Origin: Sphingopyxis sp. | Lineage (GTDB): Bacteria; Pseudomonadota; Alphaproteobacteria; Sphingomonadales; Sphingomonadaceae | Assembly: GCF_016463645.1 (NCBI RefSeq) | Contig: NZ_JAEMQX010000001.1 | Span: 70,441-134,440 of the forward strand | Length of the DNA stretch: 64,000 nt | Reading direction: 5' to 3' | In this document: in pieces, positions 24,731-34,922 of the stretch | How the letters are laid out: every line of letters starts with the position of its first letter | Position numbering within the stretch: the first letter of the stretch is position 1 | Position numbers and translations under genes: made by a program | Notes under the pieces: model-generated | Seen by the model: the letters and a program-made list of their open reading frames with translations, nothing else | Told to the model about the DNA's origin: nothing | The model's database searches: none

Positions 24731-25736
24731 GACACTTACTTTCGAATGTCGCGCGCGAACCATTTCCCGGCGACACTCTTCCCGATCCTTCTCTCCTCTG
24801 TGGCGCCGCGCCCTCGGCCCACGCCGCTGCCCGCATGCGCGCGCTCACCTCGCCGCCCGCGCCGTGGCGTGCGGAGGCCGAAAGCCGATCACTGCGTCAC
24901 TGAGAGGACTGGCTGGGTCAGCGGAAAGAAGGGGAGCGATATAGGGGAGGTGGCCTCCCGAACTGACGGGCAGCAATGTCATGAGATAGCAGTGGCGACG
25001 TCAGCTCTGCGTGCACCACGCCGCATGGATGCGCGGCGCCCTCACCCCGTCACCCGCCTCGCGTGACCAATGCGGCTCGCGGGCTCTCCGCGCTGCCACG
25101 TCGGGTTAATGCGTGGCTTCTGACCGTTGGATATGGCGGTCAGGTAGTTTGTAGGCGCGCACTCGCCGAAGCGAATATTCCGAGCGCAGCCCCGGGTGGC
25201 CTTAGCCCCTGAAAATGACGGCACCCCGCGCCCGGAAAACCGGGGTCTGGACGCGGAGCGCCGCCCAGATACGGCCGGGCGGGTCGCGTGCCCGGCCGAC
25301 TGTTATCGGAATGATGAGACCGGTCCCTTTATCGGCACCAGAGGCCCCTCCACCGACGCGGCCGCCGTTAGGGAAACCTCGCCATTCTCAAAAACAAAAC
25401 TTTCCTGCAGCCGGGATAGTTTGTCTTTTCCGTACAAGGTTTGCCAATCTGGAGTAATCTTTCCTCTCTATAATTCGGCGTCACTGACCCGGCGCAAAGC
25501 ACGATCGACCAGCGTGCGCCCCGCACAGCCAAGCTTAACACAGGGTATCCCTGGGCTCCAAAGATACCCGCTTTGGCGTTTCGGGCCGATTGCTATTGGG
25601 CGGCTTCTTGGAAAATGCCGAAATGGGCGGACGCCCGGACGGCCGAGCCCGTCCGTTCGGCTTGCGCCGGGGCCGCTTGCGTGGCGGCGGCATCGCGAAG
25701 ACGGGCCCACGCGCGCGTACCGCAGCTTGCTCATTT
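24731..25736. other. 1-kb non-coding stretch between divergent units
   Basis: I see no supportable gene. Frames of 60-190 residues occur on both strands but are Arg/Pro-rich, lack ribosome sites and overlap each other. The region must contain the DUF736 promoter. The middle part (about 25,380-25,470) is markedly richer in A and T than its surroundings. No iterons, tRNA or long repeat was recognised. Confidence 0.5.
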
Positions 25737-25751
25737 GTTCTTTTTATGTTC
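25737..25751 (+). promoter_or_regulatory. LexA (SOS) box GTTC-N7-GTTC
   Basis: GTTC, seven bases (TTTTTAT), GTTC: an exact match to the direct-repeat LexA box of alphaproteobacteria. It ends 10 bp before the ATG of the five-gene unit at 25762-28205, which includes an SOS-associated SRAP gene, so the context supports it. Confidence 0.8.
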
Positions 25752-25761
25752 TCATTGATCC

Positions 25762-25953
25762 ATGATGAGAATCGACCCTGACCGAGTCGCACGCGCACTC
25801 CTGGACGCCCCAGGATGGGCGCGCGTCGGCCTCACCGCGCCAACGGAAATCATACGCGAAGCGGCCGCGCAGGAACTGGCGCTGACGATCGCGCGCATCC
25901 ACGGTGAGACCACGGCCGCCGCCGACGCCGATCAGCTGGTGCTGGCGCTGTGA
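25762..25953 (+). CDS. Small DUF6771-like protein
   Basis: 63 residues (VARALLDAPGWARVGLTAPT, then IIREAAAQELALTIARIHGE). It resembles small sphingomonad proteins of the DUF6771 type; function unknown. It starts at ATG 25762 or 25765, right after the LexA box, and its stop is 1 bp before the GTG of the next gene, so it leads an SOS-controlled operon. There is little room for a ribosome site, so the transcript may be nearly leaderless. Confidence 0.7.
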   Translation: MMRIDPDRVARALLDAPGWARVGLTAPTEIIREAAAQELALTIARIHGETTAAADADQLVLAL

Positions 25954-25954
25954 C

Positions 25955-26284
25955 GTGCAGCATACGAAATCGGGCATTCCGCGGGCCACGCACATTTTCG
26001 AGGCGGCCATCTGGCATTATGCGGTGCAGCCCGTTTGCCGCTGCGGTCATCACGCCAAGTTCGATGCGGGACTGCTTTGGTACCGCTTTCACCGCAAAGG
26101 CTGGGACGATAATCTTCGCAAGGCGTGCCGCCATTTCTGGTGCCGGCAATGCGCCTGGAGTTCCGGCCGCCGCGTCGAACCGCTCCGCCTCGAAGTGGTC
26201 AATTGGGACAAGGACGCGATCTGCATCAAGGAGCGGGTCGACGAACGCGAATGGAAGCGCGCGATCCGCCGCTACCGGAGCTAG
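25955..26284 (+). CDS. Small zinc-ribbon-like protein
   Basis: 109 residues from GTG 25955. Two Cys pairs, CRC in QPVCRCGHHAKF and CRQC in CRHFWCRQCAW, suggest a zinc ribbon. Between them is an aromatic-rich segment (LLWYRFHRKGWDDNLRKACR). No known family was recognised with certainty. The C-terminus is basic (EREWKRAIRRYRS), compatible with nucleic-acid binding. It lies between DUF6771 and the SRAP-like gene with 1 and 10 bp spacing, in the LexA-led unit. Confidence 0.7.
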   Translation: MQHTKSGIPRATHIFEAAIWHYAVQPVCRCGHHAKFDAGLLWYRFHRKGWDDNLRKACRHFWCRQCAWSSGRRVEPLRLEVVNWDKDAICIKERVDEREWKRAIRRYRS

Positions 26285-26294
26285 GAGCTAGACG

Positions 26295-26810
26295 ATGGAG
26301 AGAGATTTCGACGACGTCCTGCAGGGTGTCGGCAAAGGCGGGCACCGGATCATGATCTGGGATGGCCAGGAAGAACGCCAGATCGAGGCGCATTGGGGCC
26401 TCCGGTCGCGCGACCCCGAGATCGGACAGATCCCGCTGCTCAAGTCCGAAACCGCGCGGATCGAAAGCCCCTGCCTCATCCTCGCCAACGAGTTCGGCAT
26501 CAAGCGCGACGGCAAGACGCTCTATGCGGCAAGCCTCGTCACCGACATCCCCTTCTTCTGCATTGCCGGGGTCTGGCAGCGAGGGACGCGCGACTATCTC
26601 GATGCCTTCGCGGCGTTGACCGTCCCCGCCTATCCGGACCTTGCGCCGCACAAGGACCGCCATGTGGCGGTCGTCGATCCCGACGATTGGTTCGACTGGA
26701 TGCAACAGGAGCGCCCGCCGCTGGACATCTTGCGCCCCTTCCCCGAAGGTAGCTTCACGATCACGCCGCCGATCCAGCCCAGTTTCGAGGGGCTGCTCGG
26801 CGCCGCCTGA
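26295..26810 (+). CDS. SRAP-like protein lacking the catalytic cysteine
   Basis: 171 residues. The SRAP landmarks can be followed: IEAHWGLRSR, LKSETARIESP, a possible Glu in ANEFGIKRDG, FFCIAGVWQRG, and HKDRHVAVVDPDDWFDWMQQ in place of the usual HDRMPVIL segment. But the protein begins MERDFDDV instead of Met-Cys, so the Cys2 that links to abasic DNA is missing, and it is shorter than SRAP proteins. It may be a DNA-binding paralogue or partner of the full SRAP encoded 13 bp downstream. Same LexA-led operon. Confidence 0.65.
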   Translation: MERDFDDVLQGVGKGGHRIMIWDGQEERQIEAHWGLRSRDPEIGQIPLLKSETARIESPCLILANEFGIKRDGKTLYAASLVTDIPFFCIAGVWQRGTRDYLDAFAALTVPAYPDLAPHKDRHVAVVDPDDWFDWMQQERPPLDILRPFPEGSFTITPPIQPSFEGLLGAA

Positions 26811-26823
26811 ACGGGAGCCGCCG

Positions 26824-27498
26824 ATGTGCAACCAGATCACGCTCAAGGCCTCGGTCGACGAGGTCGCCTCGCATTTCAAGGCGCAGCGCAAGAAGCAGAC
26901 CAATGCGAGCACCGGTGATGTCTGGAAGGGCGGCACGGGCTTCGTCGTTCGCGAGGTCGCCGGCGAACGCCAGCTCGACGCAATGGTGTGGGGCTTTCCG
27001 CGGCATTCCACCAACAAGAAGACCGGCAAGCCCAACAAGCCGACCCACGTCAACAACGCCCGCGACGACAAGCTGATGTCGCCTTACGGCATGTGGCGCG
27101 AATGGTTCGTCCAGCCCGGGCATCGCTGCCTCATCCCGATCACCGCCTTCGCCGAAGCCGTTGGGCCCGAAGGGCAAATGACACGCACATGGATCAGCAT
27201 TGCCGACCAGCCGCTGGCCGCCTGCGCGGGCTTCTGGCGTCCGACCGACGAATGGGGCGACAGCTACACCATGGTGATGGTCGATGCCGTCCCCGAGATG
27301 CTCGAGGTCCACGACCGCATGCCCGTTATCCTACATCCCGAAGACCATGAGGCATGGCTGCACGCACCGGCCGAGGAGGCGATGAAGCTCGTCACCCAAT
27401 ATCCCGCCGATCGTCTCGTCATCGATCACACGCCCGAGCTCTGGTACGCGGGTCGTACCAGGAAAAATGCGGCACGCACGGCCGCAACCCTGCTGTGA
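26824..27498 (+). CDS. SOS response-associated peptidase (SRAP/YedK/HMCES family)
   Basis: 224 residues starting MCNQITL, so Cys2 is exposed after Met removal. Other active-site elements are Asn/Arg in VNNARDDKLM, Glu in ITAFAEAVGPEG and His in HDRMPVILHPED. These proteins form a thiazolidine crosslink with abasic sites in single-stranded DNA and shield them. The LexA box at the operon head fits SOS induction. The insertion around HSTNKKTGKPNKPTHV is longer than in E. coli YedK. The stop overlaps the GTG of the nuclease gene by 4 bp. Confidence 0.9.
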   Translation: MCNQITLKASVDEVASHFKAQRKKQTNASTGDVWKGGTGFVVREVAGERQLDAMVWGFPRHSTNKKTGKPNKPTHVNNARDDKLMSPYGMWREWFVQPGHRCLIPITAFAEAVGPEGQMTRTWISIADQPLAACAGFWRPTDEWGDSYTMVMVDAVPEMLEVHDRMPVILHPEDHEAWLHAPAEEAMKLVTQYPADRLVIDHTPELWYAGRTRKNAARTAATLL

Positions 27499-28205
27499 CA
27501 TCGAAAAACCCGAACCGCGCGACACGCCGGCCCACGCGCACCGCGATCGCCGCTATCATCTTCTCGCTCGCCCTGCCCCCTACCCCGTCGGTCGCACAGG
27601 ACGTGAGCGGCCCCGCGCGGGTCTCCGACGGCGATACGCTCAACCTCACAGGTATCGTCGTCCGGCTTTACGGGATCGACGCGCCCGAACTGAAGCAGAC
27701 CTGCACGCGCGGCGACGGTCCCTGGGCCTGCGGCCAGGAAGCGGCCGACAAGCTCGCCGCGATCGTGGAAGGCCAGTCCGTGCGCTGCGAACAGCGCGAC
27801 ATCGACGACTATGGCCGCACCGTCGCGATGTGCCAGGTCGGAATAATCGACCTCTCCGCCGCCGTCGTCGATGCGGGCCTCGCTGTGGCCCTGCCAAAAT
27901 TCACGGCCGCCTATGTTCCCAATGAAGCAAGAGCGCGTGAGCGCAGACTCGGTCTCTGGAGCGGCGAGTTCCAGATGCCCGCCGACTATCGGGCCGCCAA
28001 CCCCGCCCCGCGCCAGCCGACCGCGCGCGTGTCAGACGGCCCCCGACCGGCGACGCCGCCTCCAGCATCCAACGCATATTTCCGCAACTGCAAGGAAGCC
28101 TGGGCTGCTGGTGCCGCGCCGATATATCGAGGGCAGCCCGGCTATCGCCCCGAGATGGATGGCGATGGCGACGGAATCGCCTGCGAACCTTATCGCCCTC
28201 GATAG
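27495..28205 (+). CDS. Secreted staphylococcal-nuclease-like protein with Excalibur domain
   Basis: 236 residues from GTG 27495, which overlaps the SRAP stop (GTGA). N-terminal signal sequence (AIAAIIFSLALPPTPSVAQ). The SNase fold follows: RVSDGDTLNLTGIVVRLYGI, DAPELKQTC, DIDDYGRTVAMCQ, ARARERRLGLW. The Arg-Asp-Glu pattern is largely kept. The C-terminal 40 residues are an Excalibur calcium-binding motif (FRNCKEAWAAGAAPIYRGQP, MDGDGDGIACEP). A periplasmic or secreted nuclease in an SOS operon is unusual. Confidence 0.88.
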   Translation: MTSKNPNRATRRPTRTAIAAIIFSLALPPTPSVAQDVSGPARVSDGDTLNLTGIVVRLYGIDAPELKQTCTRGDGPWACGQEAADKLAAIVEGQSVRCEQRDIDDYGRTVAMCQVGIIDLSAAVVDAGLAVALPKFTAAYVPNEARARERRLGLWSGEFQMPADYRAANPAPRQPTARVSDGPRPATPPPASNAYFRNCKEAWAAGAAPIYRGQPGYRPEMDGDGDGIACEPYRPR

Positions 28206-28404
28206 AAACTCGTGGCCGATTGCGGACAGGCGGCTTTGGATCGTAGCCCCGCCAAAACGGACATATGGTCGCCGACTATCGCGGCGTAAACCACATGCTC
28301 TACAGCGATAGCAGAGGCTGGCCGGTTAGAAGTGGTCGGCCTTGCGCCGTCCCTCATAAAAGACAGGCATCGAATTAGGTTCGGCGTTTCGAAGAACGCC
28401 CCGC

Positions 28405-28423
28405 TCTTGCGCCAAACACAACG
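28405..28423 (+). promoter_or_regulatory. Weak LysR-type box upstream of enoyl-CoA hydratase
   Basis: TCTTGC-N7-ACAACG matches the repeat seen at 30598, 36601 and 47112 with three mismatches but keeps the TGC-N7-xCA spacing. It ends 53 bp before the hydratase ATG, the same distance as the strong sites from their genes. Confidence 0.35.
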
Positions 28424-28476
28424 AGCGTTGCGAATTGCCGACTCGCCCTGCGGACAGGGGTCGATAGGCTGCCGGC

Positions 28477-29322
28477 ATGACCGACAAGACACGCGCGCAA
28501 CCCGTCCGCCAGAATGAAGGGTTACAGATACACCGCTCGGGCACGCTCGATATACTGACGCTCAACCGTCCCGACAGGCTCAACGCCATCGATCCGCGCA
28601 TGGCCGATGCGCTGACCTCCTATTTCAGGCAAAAGCGCGACGACGATGATTGCCGCGTGATTGTGCTGCGCGGAGCCGGACGCGCTTTCTGCGCGGGCGT
28701 GGATCTGAAGGCAACGAAGGACGCGCCCCCCGACCTTCAATTCGGCAATGCCGGCGTCCGGACCGAACTTGCGATCCAGCGCGCCAATCGCGAATTCATC
28801 GTAGAAATGCGCCGCTGTCCTCAGCCGGTCATCGCGCTGCTCCACGGCGCGGTGTGCGGTGCGGGCTTCGCCCTTGCGCTCGCTGCCGACATCCGGATCG
28901 CGACCCGCGACGCGCGCATGAACTGCGCCTTCGTTAATGTCGGCCTCGGGGGCTGCGATATCGGCGTCAGTTATCTGCTGCCGCGCCTAGCCGGCGCGTC
29001 GATCGCTTCCGAACTGATCCTGACGGGTGACTTCATCGATGCGGAGCGGGCCCATTCGCTGGGCCTCGTGTCGCGGCTGGTCGACGACGCAAGCGCGCTG
29101 GAAGACGAAGGGCGCACGATGGCCGACCGGTTGCTCAAGGTTGCACCGACCGCGCTTCGTCTGTCGAAGGAAGCGCTCCGCCATGCGATCGACGCCCCGT
29201 CGATCGAGTCCGCCATCGCGATGGAGGATCGCAACCAGGTTCTCTGCGCCCGGACCGAGGATTTTCACGAGGCGATGGCTGCCTTCTTCGAGCGGCGACC
29301 CGCCGAATGGCGCGACGCATGA
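28477..29322 (+). CDS. Enoyl-CoA hydratase/isomerase family protein
   Basis: 281 residues. Crotonase landmarks: ILTLNRPDRLNAIDPRMADA, the oxyanion-hole stretch GRAFCAGVDLKATKDAP, and LLHGAVCGAGFALALAADIR. The catalytic Glu pair of classical hydratases is not both evident; NCAFVNVGLGGCDIGVSYLL has Gly/Asp at the second site, so an isomerase or other crotonase activity is possible. The stop overlaps the MFS start (ATGA). Together with the ligase, kinase and ACAD genes nearby it suggests an acyl-CoA degradation route. Confidence 0.9.
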   Translation: MTDKTRAQPVRQNEGLQIHRSGTLDILTLNRPDRLNAIDPRMADALTSYFRQKRDDDDCRVIVLRGAGRAFCAGVDLKATKDAPPDLQFGNAGVRTELAIQRANREFIVEMRRCPQPVIALLHGAVCGAGFALALAADIRIATRDARMNCAFVNVGLGGCDIGVSYLLPRLAGASIASELILTGDFIDAERAHSLGLVSRLVDDASALEDEGRTMADRLLKVAPTALRLSKEALRHAIDAPSIESAIAMEDRNQVLCARTEDFHEAMAAFFERRPAEWRDA

Positions 29323-30596
29323 TCCGCCCCCGCCGCGCGAGCGATCCGCGTGTCGCGCTCGGCCTTCTTCTCACGGTCTATTGCTTCAACTTCATCGATC
29401 GCACGATCATTTCCGTCCTCCAGGAGCCCCTGAAACAGGAGCTGGGGCTGAGCGATACCCAGCTCGGGCTCGTATCCGGCACGGCCTTCGCACTCTTTTA
29501 CTCGGTACTCGGCGTGCCGATCGCCCGCCTCGCCGAACGCGTCGACCGGCCACGCATCATCGCGGCGGCGCTGGCGATCTGGTCGCTGATGACGATGGTG
29601 TGCGGCCTCGCGACGAGCTTCATCCAGCTGTTCCTGTACCGCGTCGGAGTCGGCATCGGCGAAGCCGGCGGCACGCCGCCCGCGCACGCGCTGCTTTCCG
29701 ATCTCTTTCCGCCCGAGCGGCGCGCGACCGCCATCTCGATCTATTCACTCGGCGTTCCCCTCGGAATATTGTTCGGCGCCGTTGCCGGGGGTGCGCTCGG
29801 CGAAGCGCTGGGCTGGCGCGCGACATTCATGCTCGTGGGTGCGCCCGGCCTGATCCTCGCGCTTGTCGTGCTGCTCGTAATCAGGGATCCGCGCACGGCG
29901 GGCGCGACGCGGACCGCACCCGCCGCGCCGCCTTCGCTCGGCCGAACGCTGGCGCATCTGGCGGCGCGCCGCGCTTTCGTCCATCTGACGATCGGCATCA
30001 CCGTCGCCTCGACCGCCGGATACGGCATTCTCGCTTTCACCGCTCCCTTCTTCATGCGGCAGTTCGAGATGGGACTCGCCGCCGCCGGATATACGACCGG
30101 TCTGATCTCGGGCCTGGCGGCCGGGGTAGGAACACTTCTCGGCGGCCTCGCCGTCGACCGGGCGATGCGGCGCGATACGCGCTTCGGCGCATGGATTCCG
30201 GCGACGGGGCTCGCGCTGGCGGCGCCGCTCTCGATCGTCGCCTATTTGCAGGAGGAACAGACGGTGGCGATAGCATTGCTGCTGGCTTCCGGAATCGCCC
30301 AGTTTCTCTATCTCGGCCCGACATATGCCCTTGTTCAATCGCTCGCAAAACCGACGATGCGCGCCACCGCCAGCGCGCTCGTGCTGTTGACCGTCAACCT
30401 CGTCGGGCTCGGCATGGGACCCCCGCTCACCGGCTGGCTCAGCGACCATTTCGCGGCGGCGGCCGATAACGCGGATAACGCGGCCTATGGGCTGCGTATC
30501 GCACTGGTCCTGACCGCGTCGCTCTTCGTCTGGGGGGCGCTGCACTACCGGCTCGCGGCGCGCTATCTCGCGGCCGATCTGGAACGGGCGGGCTGA
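29319..30596 (+). CDS. MFS transporter
   Basis: 425 residues with 12 predicted helices. The first has the NFIDRTIISVL pattern of the anion/carbohydrate MFS group common in sphingomonad catabolic loci. The loop 2-3 motif is ARLAERVDRPRII. A second start at 29307 is possible, but ATG 29319 gives the usual 4-bp overlap with the hydratase stop. Helix signatures include GVGIGEAGGTPPAHALLSDL and IYSLGVPLGILFGAVAGGAL. It probably takes up the acid substrate of this pathway across the inner membrane. Confidence 0.9.
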   Translation: MIRPRRASDPRVALGLLLTVYCFNFIDRTIISVLQEPLKQELGLSDTQLGLVSGTAFALFYSVLGVPIARLAERVDRPRIIAAALAIWSLMTMVCGLATSFIQLFLYRVGVGIGEAGGTPPAHALLSDLFPPERRATAISIYSLGVPLGILFGAVAGGALGEALGWRATFMLVGAPGLILALVVLLVIRDPRTAGATRTAPAAPPSLGRTLAHLAARRAFVHLTIGITVASTAGYGILAFTAPFFMRQFEMGLAAAGYTTGLISGLAAGVGTLLGGLAVDRAMRRDTRFGAWIPATGLALAAPLSIVAYLQEEQTVAIALLLASGIAQFLYLGPTYALVQSLAKPTMRATASALVLLTVNLVGLGMGPPLTGWLSDHFAAAADNADNAAYGLRIALVLTASLFVWGALHYRLAARYLAADLERAG

Positions 30597-30597
30597 C

Positions 30598-30616
30598 CGT
30601 TGCCGGTTGCGCAACG
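30598..30616. promoter_or_regulatory. LysR-type box CGTTGC-N7-GCAACG upstream of kinase gene
   Basis: Perfect 6-bp arms seven bases apart; TGC-N7-GCA gives the T-N11-A form of LysR sites. It lies just after the MFS stop and 57 bp before the kinase ATG. The same repeat occurs at 36601 and 47112. Confidence 0.7.
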
Positions 30617-30673
30617 CGCGTTGGGAAGTTCGCGATACCTGGTCGTCCGGCAATCCGCCTACCGATTATCGCG

Positions 30674-31716
30674 ATGAGCCAAAGAACGGAAAAGAAGACG
30701 GATTCGTTGCCGCAACCGCTGGGCGGGACGATGACCGCGCTGCTCGAAAATGGCGTCCCGGGACTATGCGGGCCGGTGTCGATCAGCCCGCTGGCGGGCG
30801 GAAGGTCGAACCCCACGTTCCTGCTCGATGCCGCGAACGGCCGCTATGTGCTGCGCAGCCGTCCGGTGGGAGTCACGTTCCCCTGGGCGCACAGGATCGA
30901 CCGCGAAGTGCGGATACTGACCGCGCTTGAGGGATCGGATATTCCGGTGCCGCCGGTTCTGCTGCATGTCGACGATCCTTCGCATTTCGGTGCCCCCTTC
31001 TATCTGATGCCATTGATCGACGGCGCCGCCGAGGAGGATCCAGCGCTGCCGGCACTTTCGCCCGGGCAGCGCGCATCCGCCTATGAGCAGGCTATCGACA
31101 TATTGGCACGCCTGCACCGGCTCTCGCCCGGCGCGATTGGCCTTGCCGGGTTCGGATCGTCGGGAGACTATAATCACCGCCAGCTAATGCGATGGTCGGA
31201 GCAGGTCGCCGCCGACGGAATAGTCCCGCCAGCGCTGCTCGAACTCGGCAGCCTGCTTTCGCGGATCCTGCCTTCGCAGTCGCGAACGAGCATCGTCCAC
31301 GGCGACTATCGCTTCGGTAACCTGCTGCTCGCGGACGGCCGGGTAACCGCCGTGCTGGACTGGGAGCTTTCGACACTCGGTGACCCCTTCGCCGACCTCG
31401 CCTATTTCCTGCTCGCTTTCGAATTGCCGCACGATAATCCGATTCTGCCGGGTCTAGCGGGACGTTCGCGATCCGGTTCCGGTATTCCCGCGCCAACCGC
31501 GCTTGTAGAGCGCTATTGCCGCGCCACGGGCTTCGCGCTGCCCGCCGCCTGGCAAGCCTATCGCGCATTCGCGCTCTATCGCACCGCTGCGATCGCGCAC
31601 GGCGTGCTGCACCGCAATGCGACCGGTGCCATCGCTCCCGCCATGCTCCGCCAACTCGACGTCATCGCCGAAGCCGGACTCGCCTGCCTCGGCCTCGCCC
31701 CGCCCGCAAAAGGATA

Positions 31717-31717
<1 letters not shown>
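30674..31717 (+). CDS. APH-type phosphotransferase, ACAD10/11-kinase-like
   Basis: 347 residues. Kinase motifs: [20 protein letters not shown] (nucleotide loop), YVLRSRP, the catalytic loop [13 protein letters not shown] (HGDxxxxN) and metal-binding [18 protein letters not shown]. This is the subgroup fused to ACAD in ACAD10/ACAD11 and present as LvaA in levulinate catabolism, where it phosphorylates the 4-hydroxyl of a hydroxyacyl-CoA. The stop TAA overlaps the ATG of the ACAD gene (TAATG), so the split pair is translationally coupled. Substrate chain length is not visible from sequence. Confidence 0.88.
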
Positions 31718-33030
<1,313 letters not shown>

Positions 33031-33082
33031 CGCGCCGCCTTCACGGCGCCACCGCCCTCGTGTAGACGGCAGGGAGGGAGGC

Positions 33083-33991
33083 TTGAGCAGAACCATCCGA
33101 CGACAGGCACCTCCACTCGAGGCGATCGAAGCCTTCATCCTCGCGACGCGCTCGTCAAGCTTCCGCGACGCGGCTGACCGGCTTGCGCTCAGTCCATCAG
33201 CCTTTTCGCGTCGGATTCAGGCGCTCGAAGCCTTTGTCGGCGTGGCGCTGTTTGTGCGCGACAAGGGTTCGGTCACGCTGTCGAAGACCGGCGAACGCTA
33301 TTTGCGGACGGTCGAGCCCGCGATCGATTCGATCCGCCGCGCGACCGTCGACCTGCAGGCGGAGCGCGGCGGCATGGCGCTCCGCATCGTCGTCCCGCAA
33401 TCCTTCGCGATCGGCTGGCTCATCCCCAACCTGCCCGATTTCCAGCGCGCGCATCCGGAGGTCAATGTCGAACTGCGCATCGGGCGCGACATCGACGATC
33501 TCAGACGGGGGCACGCCGATGCCGCGATCTATGTCGGGCCCGGCGACATCGGATCGATGCCCGCAATCCGCATCGCCCCAATCAACGGCATATTGGTTTC
33601 GGCCCCGGAGCTGGCTTCCGGACGGTCGCCGCCGACCCGCCTCGCCGAGCTGCCCGATGTCGACAGGCTCGCCGTTTACCGTCCCGAAGGCCTTTGGGAG
33701 CGATGGCTGCGCAATATGAAGTATGACGGCGCGCCGCTGTCGCCGCCGACCTATTTCGAGGCGCAGTTCCTGATGTTCGAAGCGGCGGCGGCCGGACTCG
33801 GCGTCGCGATCGTTGCGCCGATCCTCGCGCACCGGCTGCTCGACCAGGGCCGACTCGTTCGGATCGGCGGCTATCAGGCGCCGCTGGGCATCGACTATTA
33901 TCTGGTCTTCGCCGACGAAGCGGTGCAACGCCGCCCCGACGCCATCAAGTTCCGGAACTGGATCAAGAGCGGACTCGATCGCTTTGTCTGA
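33083..33991 (+). CDS. LysR-family transcriptional regulator, likely local regulator
   Basis: 302 residues from TTG 33083, chosen for its strong GGGAGGGAGG site. N-terminal HTH: LEAIEAFILATRSSSFRDAA, then LALSPSAFSRRIQALEAFVG. The substrate-binding domain follows (LRIVVPQSFAIGWLIPNLPD, GHADAAIYVGPGDIG) and resembles the GcvA/AmpR side of the family. Four nearby promoters carry TTGC-N7-GCAA, the T-N11-A form bound by LysR proteins, and this is the only LysR gene in the window. It ends 6 bp from the convergent SMP-30 gene. I see no box upstream of itself. Confidence 0.9.
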   Translation: MSRTIRRQAPPLEAIEAFILATRSSSFRDAADRLALSPSAFSRRIQALEAFVGVALFVRDKGSVTLSKTGERYLRTVEPAIDSIRRATVDLQAERGGMALRIVVPQSFAIGWLIPNLPDFQRAHPEVNVELRIGRDIDDLRRGHADAAIYVGPGDIGSMPAIRIAPINGILVSAPELASGRSPPTRLAELPDVDRLAVYRPEGLWERWLRNMKYDGAPLSPPTYFEAQFLMFEAAAAGLGVAIVAPILAHRLLDQGRLVRIGGYQAPLGIDYYLVFADEAVQRRPDAIKFRNWIKSGLDRFV

Positions 33992-33997
33992 GCGCCG

Positions 33998-34921
33998 TCA
34001 AACGTTGTTCAGCCGCAGTCCGGGCCGCGGCCACCGTGTGGAAACCACCCGGCCGGTGCCCGAAAGGGTAATATAGGCGGTCCGCATGTCGGGACCGCCG
34101 AAGCAGATGTTGGTGGTGAAGACGTCCGGCGTCGGCACGAACTCAACGAATTCCCCGGCGGGCGAGACAACCGAAATGCCCGGCTCGCCGATCGTGGCGA
34201 CACAAATATTGCCATCTGCCTCGACCGCAAGACTGTCGAAATAGCGAAAGCCCGCGGGACGATGGAGGAAGCGCCCGCCATGACCGAAGAGATTGGGGTA
34301 CGGCACAATCTCTCCGGGCCCCGATATGTCGAAGGCCCAGAGCTGGCAGGTATAGGTTTCGGCGACATAGAGCGTGCAGCCATCGGGCGAGAGGCCGATT
34401 CCGTTCGGGTTTTCGAGCGGAAAGATTACCTCACGGATGAAACTGCCGTCGGCGGCGGCATAGAACACGCCCACCCGATCGCGCTCGCGGTGTCCCGATT
34501 TGCCATGATCGGTGAACCAGAAGCCACCATGGCGGTCGAAAACCAGGTCGTTCGGCCCGCGCAGCGGCACGCCCCCCGCCGCGGTGTAAAGCGTCCGGAC
34601 CTCGCCCGTTTCGGGATCGACGCGCTGGATCGACCCGCCAGCATAATCCGGTGCCGGTCCGACCGGGATGTTGATCGCATAAAGCTCCACGTCGCCGAAC
34701 GCGAACCCGCCATTGTTGCAGATATAGATGGCGCCGTCGGGCCCGACCGCGGCCCCATTGGGACCGCCCGGCAGCGCGGCGACGATCCGCCGGTCGCCGT
34801 CAGGAGCGATGCGCGTCAGGCATTGGCCGCGGATTTCGACTACAAGCAGGCTTCCGTCGGGGAGCACGACAGGCCCTTCGGGGAAGGCGAGACCGTTGGC
34901 GACGCATTGAAAGTCATCCAT
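33998..34921 (-). CDS. SMP-30/gluconolactonase-like beta-propeller lactonase
   Basis: 307 residues from ATG 34921. The family pattern is clear: NGLAFPEGPVVLPDGSLLVV (metal-ligand Glu), GPNGAAVGPDGAIYICNNGG, LRGPNDLVFDRHGGFWFTDH (metal-ligand Asn) and NGIGLSPDGCTLYVAET (Asp). Known members hydrolyse sugar and other lactones to hydroxy acids. It lies 1 bp downstream of the acyl-CoA ligase, so lactone opening followed by CoA activation is plausible. No signal peptide. Longer upstream frame belongs to the ligase region. Confidence 0.9.
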   Translation of the reverse strand: MDDFQCVANGLAFPEGPVVLPDGSLLVVEIRGQCLTRIAPDGDRRIVAALPGGPNGAAVGPDGAIYICNNGGFAFGDVELYAINIPVGPAPDYAGGSIQRVDPETGEVRTLYTAAGGVPLRGPNDLVFDRHGGFWFTDHGKSGHRERDRVGVFYAAADGSFIREVIFPLENPNGIGLSPDGCTLYVAETYTCQLWAFDISGPGEIVPYPNLFGHGGRFLHRPAGFRYFDSLAVEADGNICVATIGEPGISVVSPAGEFVEFVPTPDVFTTNICFGGPDMRTAYITLSGTGRVVSTRWPRPGLRLNNV

Positions 34922-34922
34922 G

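Noticed and set aside
24764-25730. Several 60-190-codon frames in the 1-kb gap
   Set aside because: Mutually overlapping, Arg/Pro-rich and without start signals; treated as non-coding.
28432-28450. CGTTGC at 28,436 as part of a perfect LysR box
   Set aside because: The second arm does not match at the seven-base spacing; only the weaker site at 28405 keeps the geometry.
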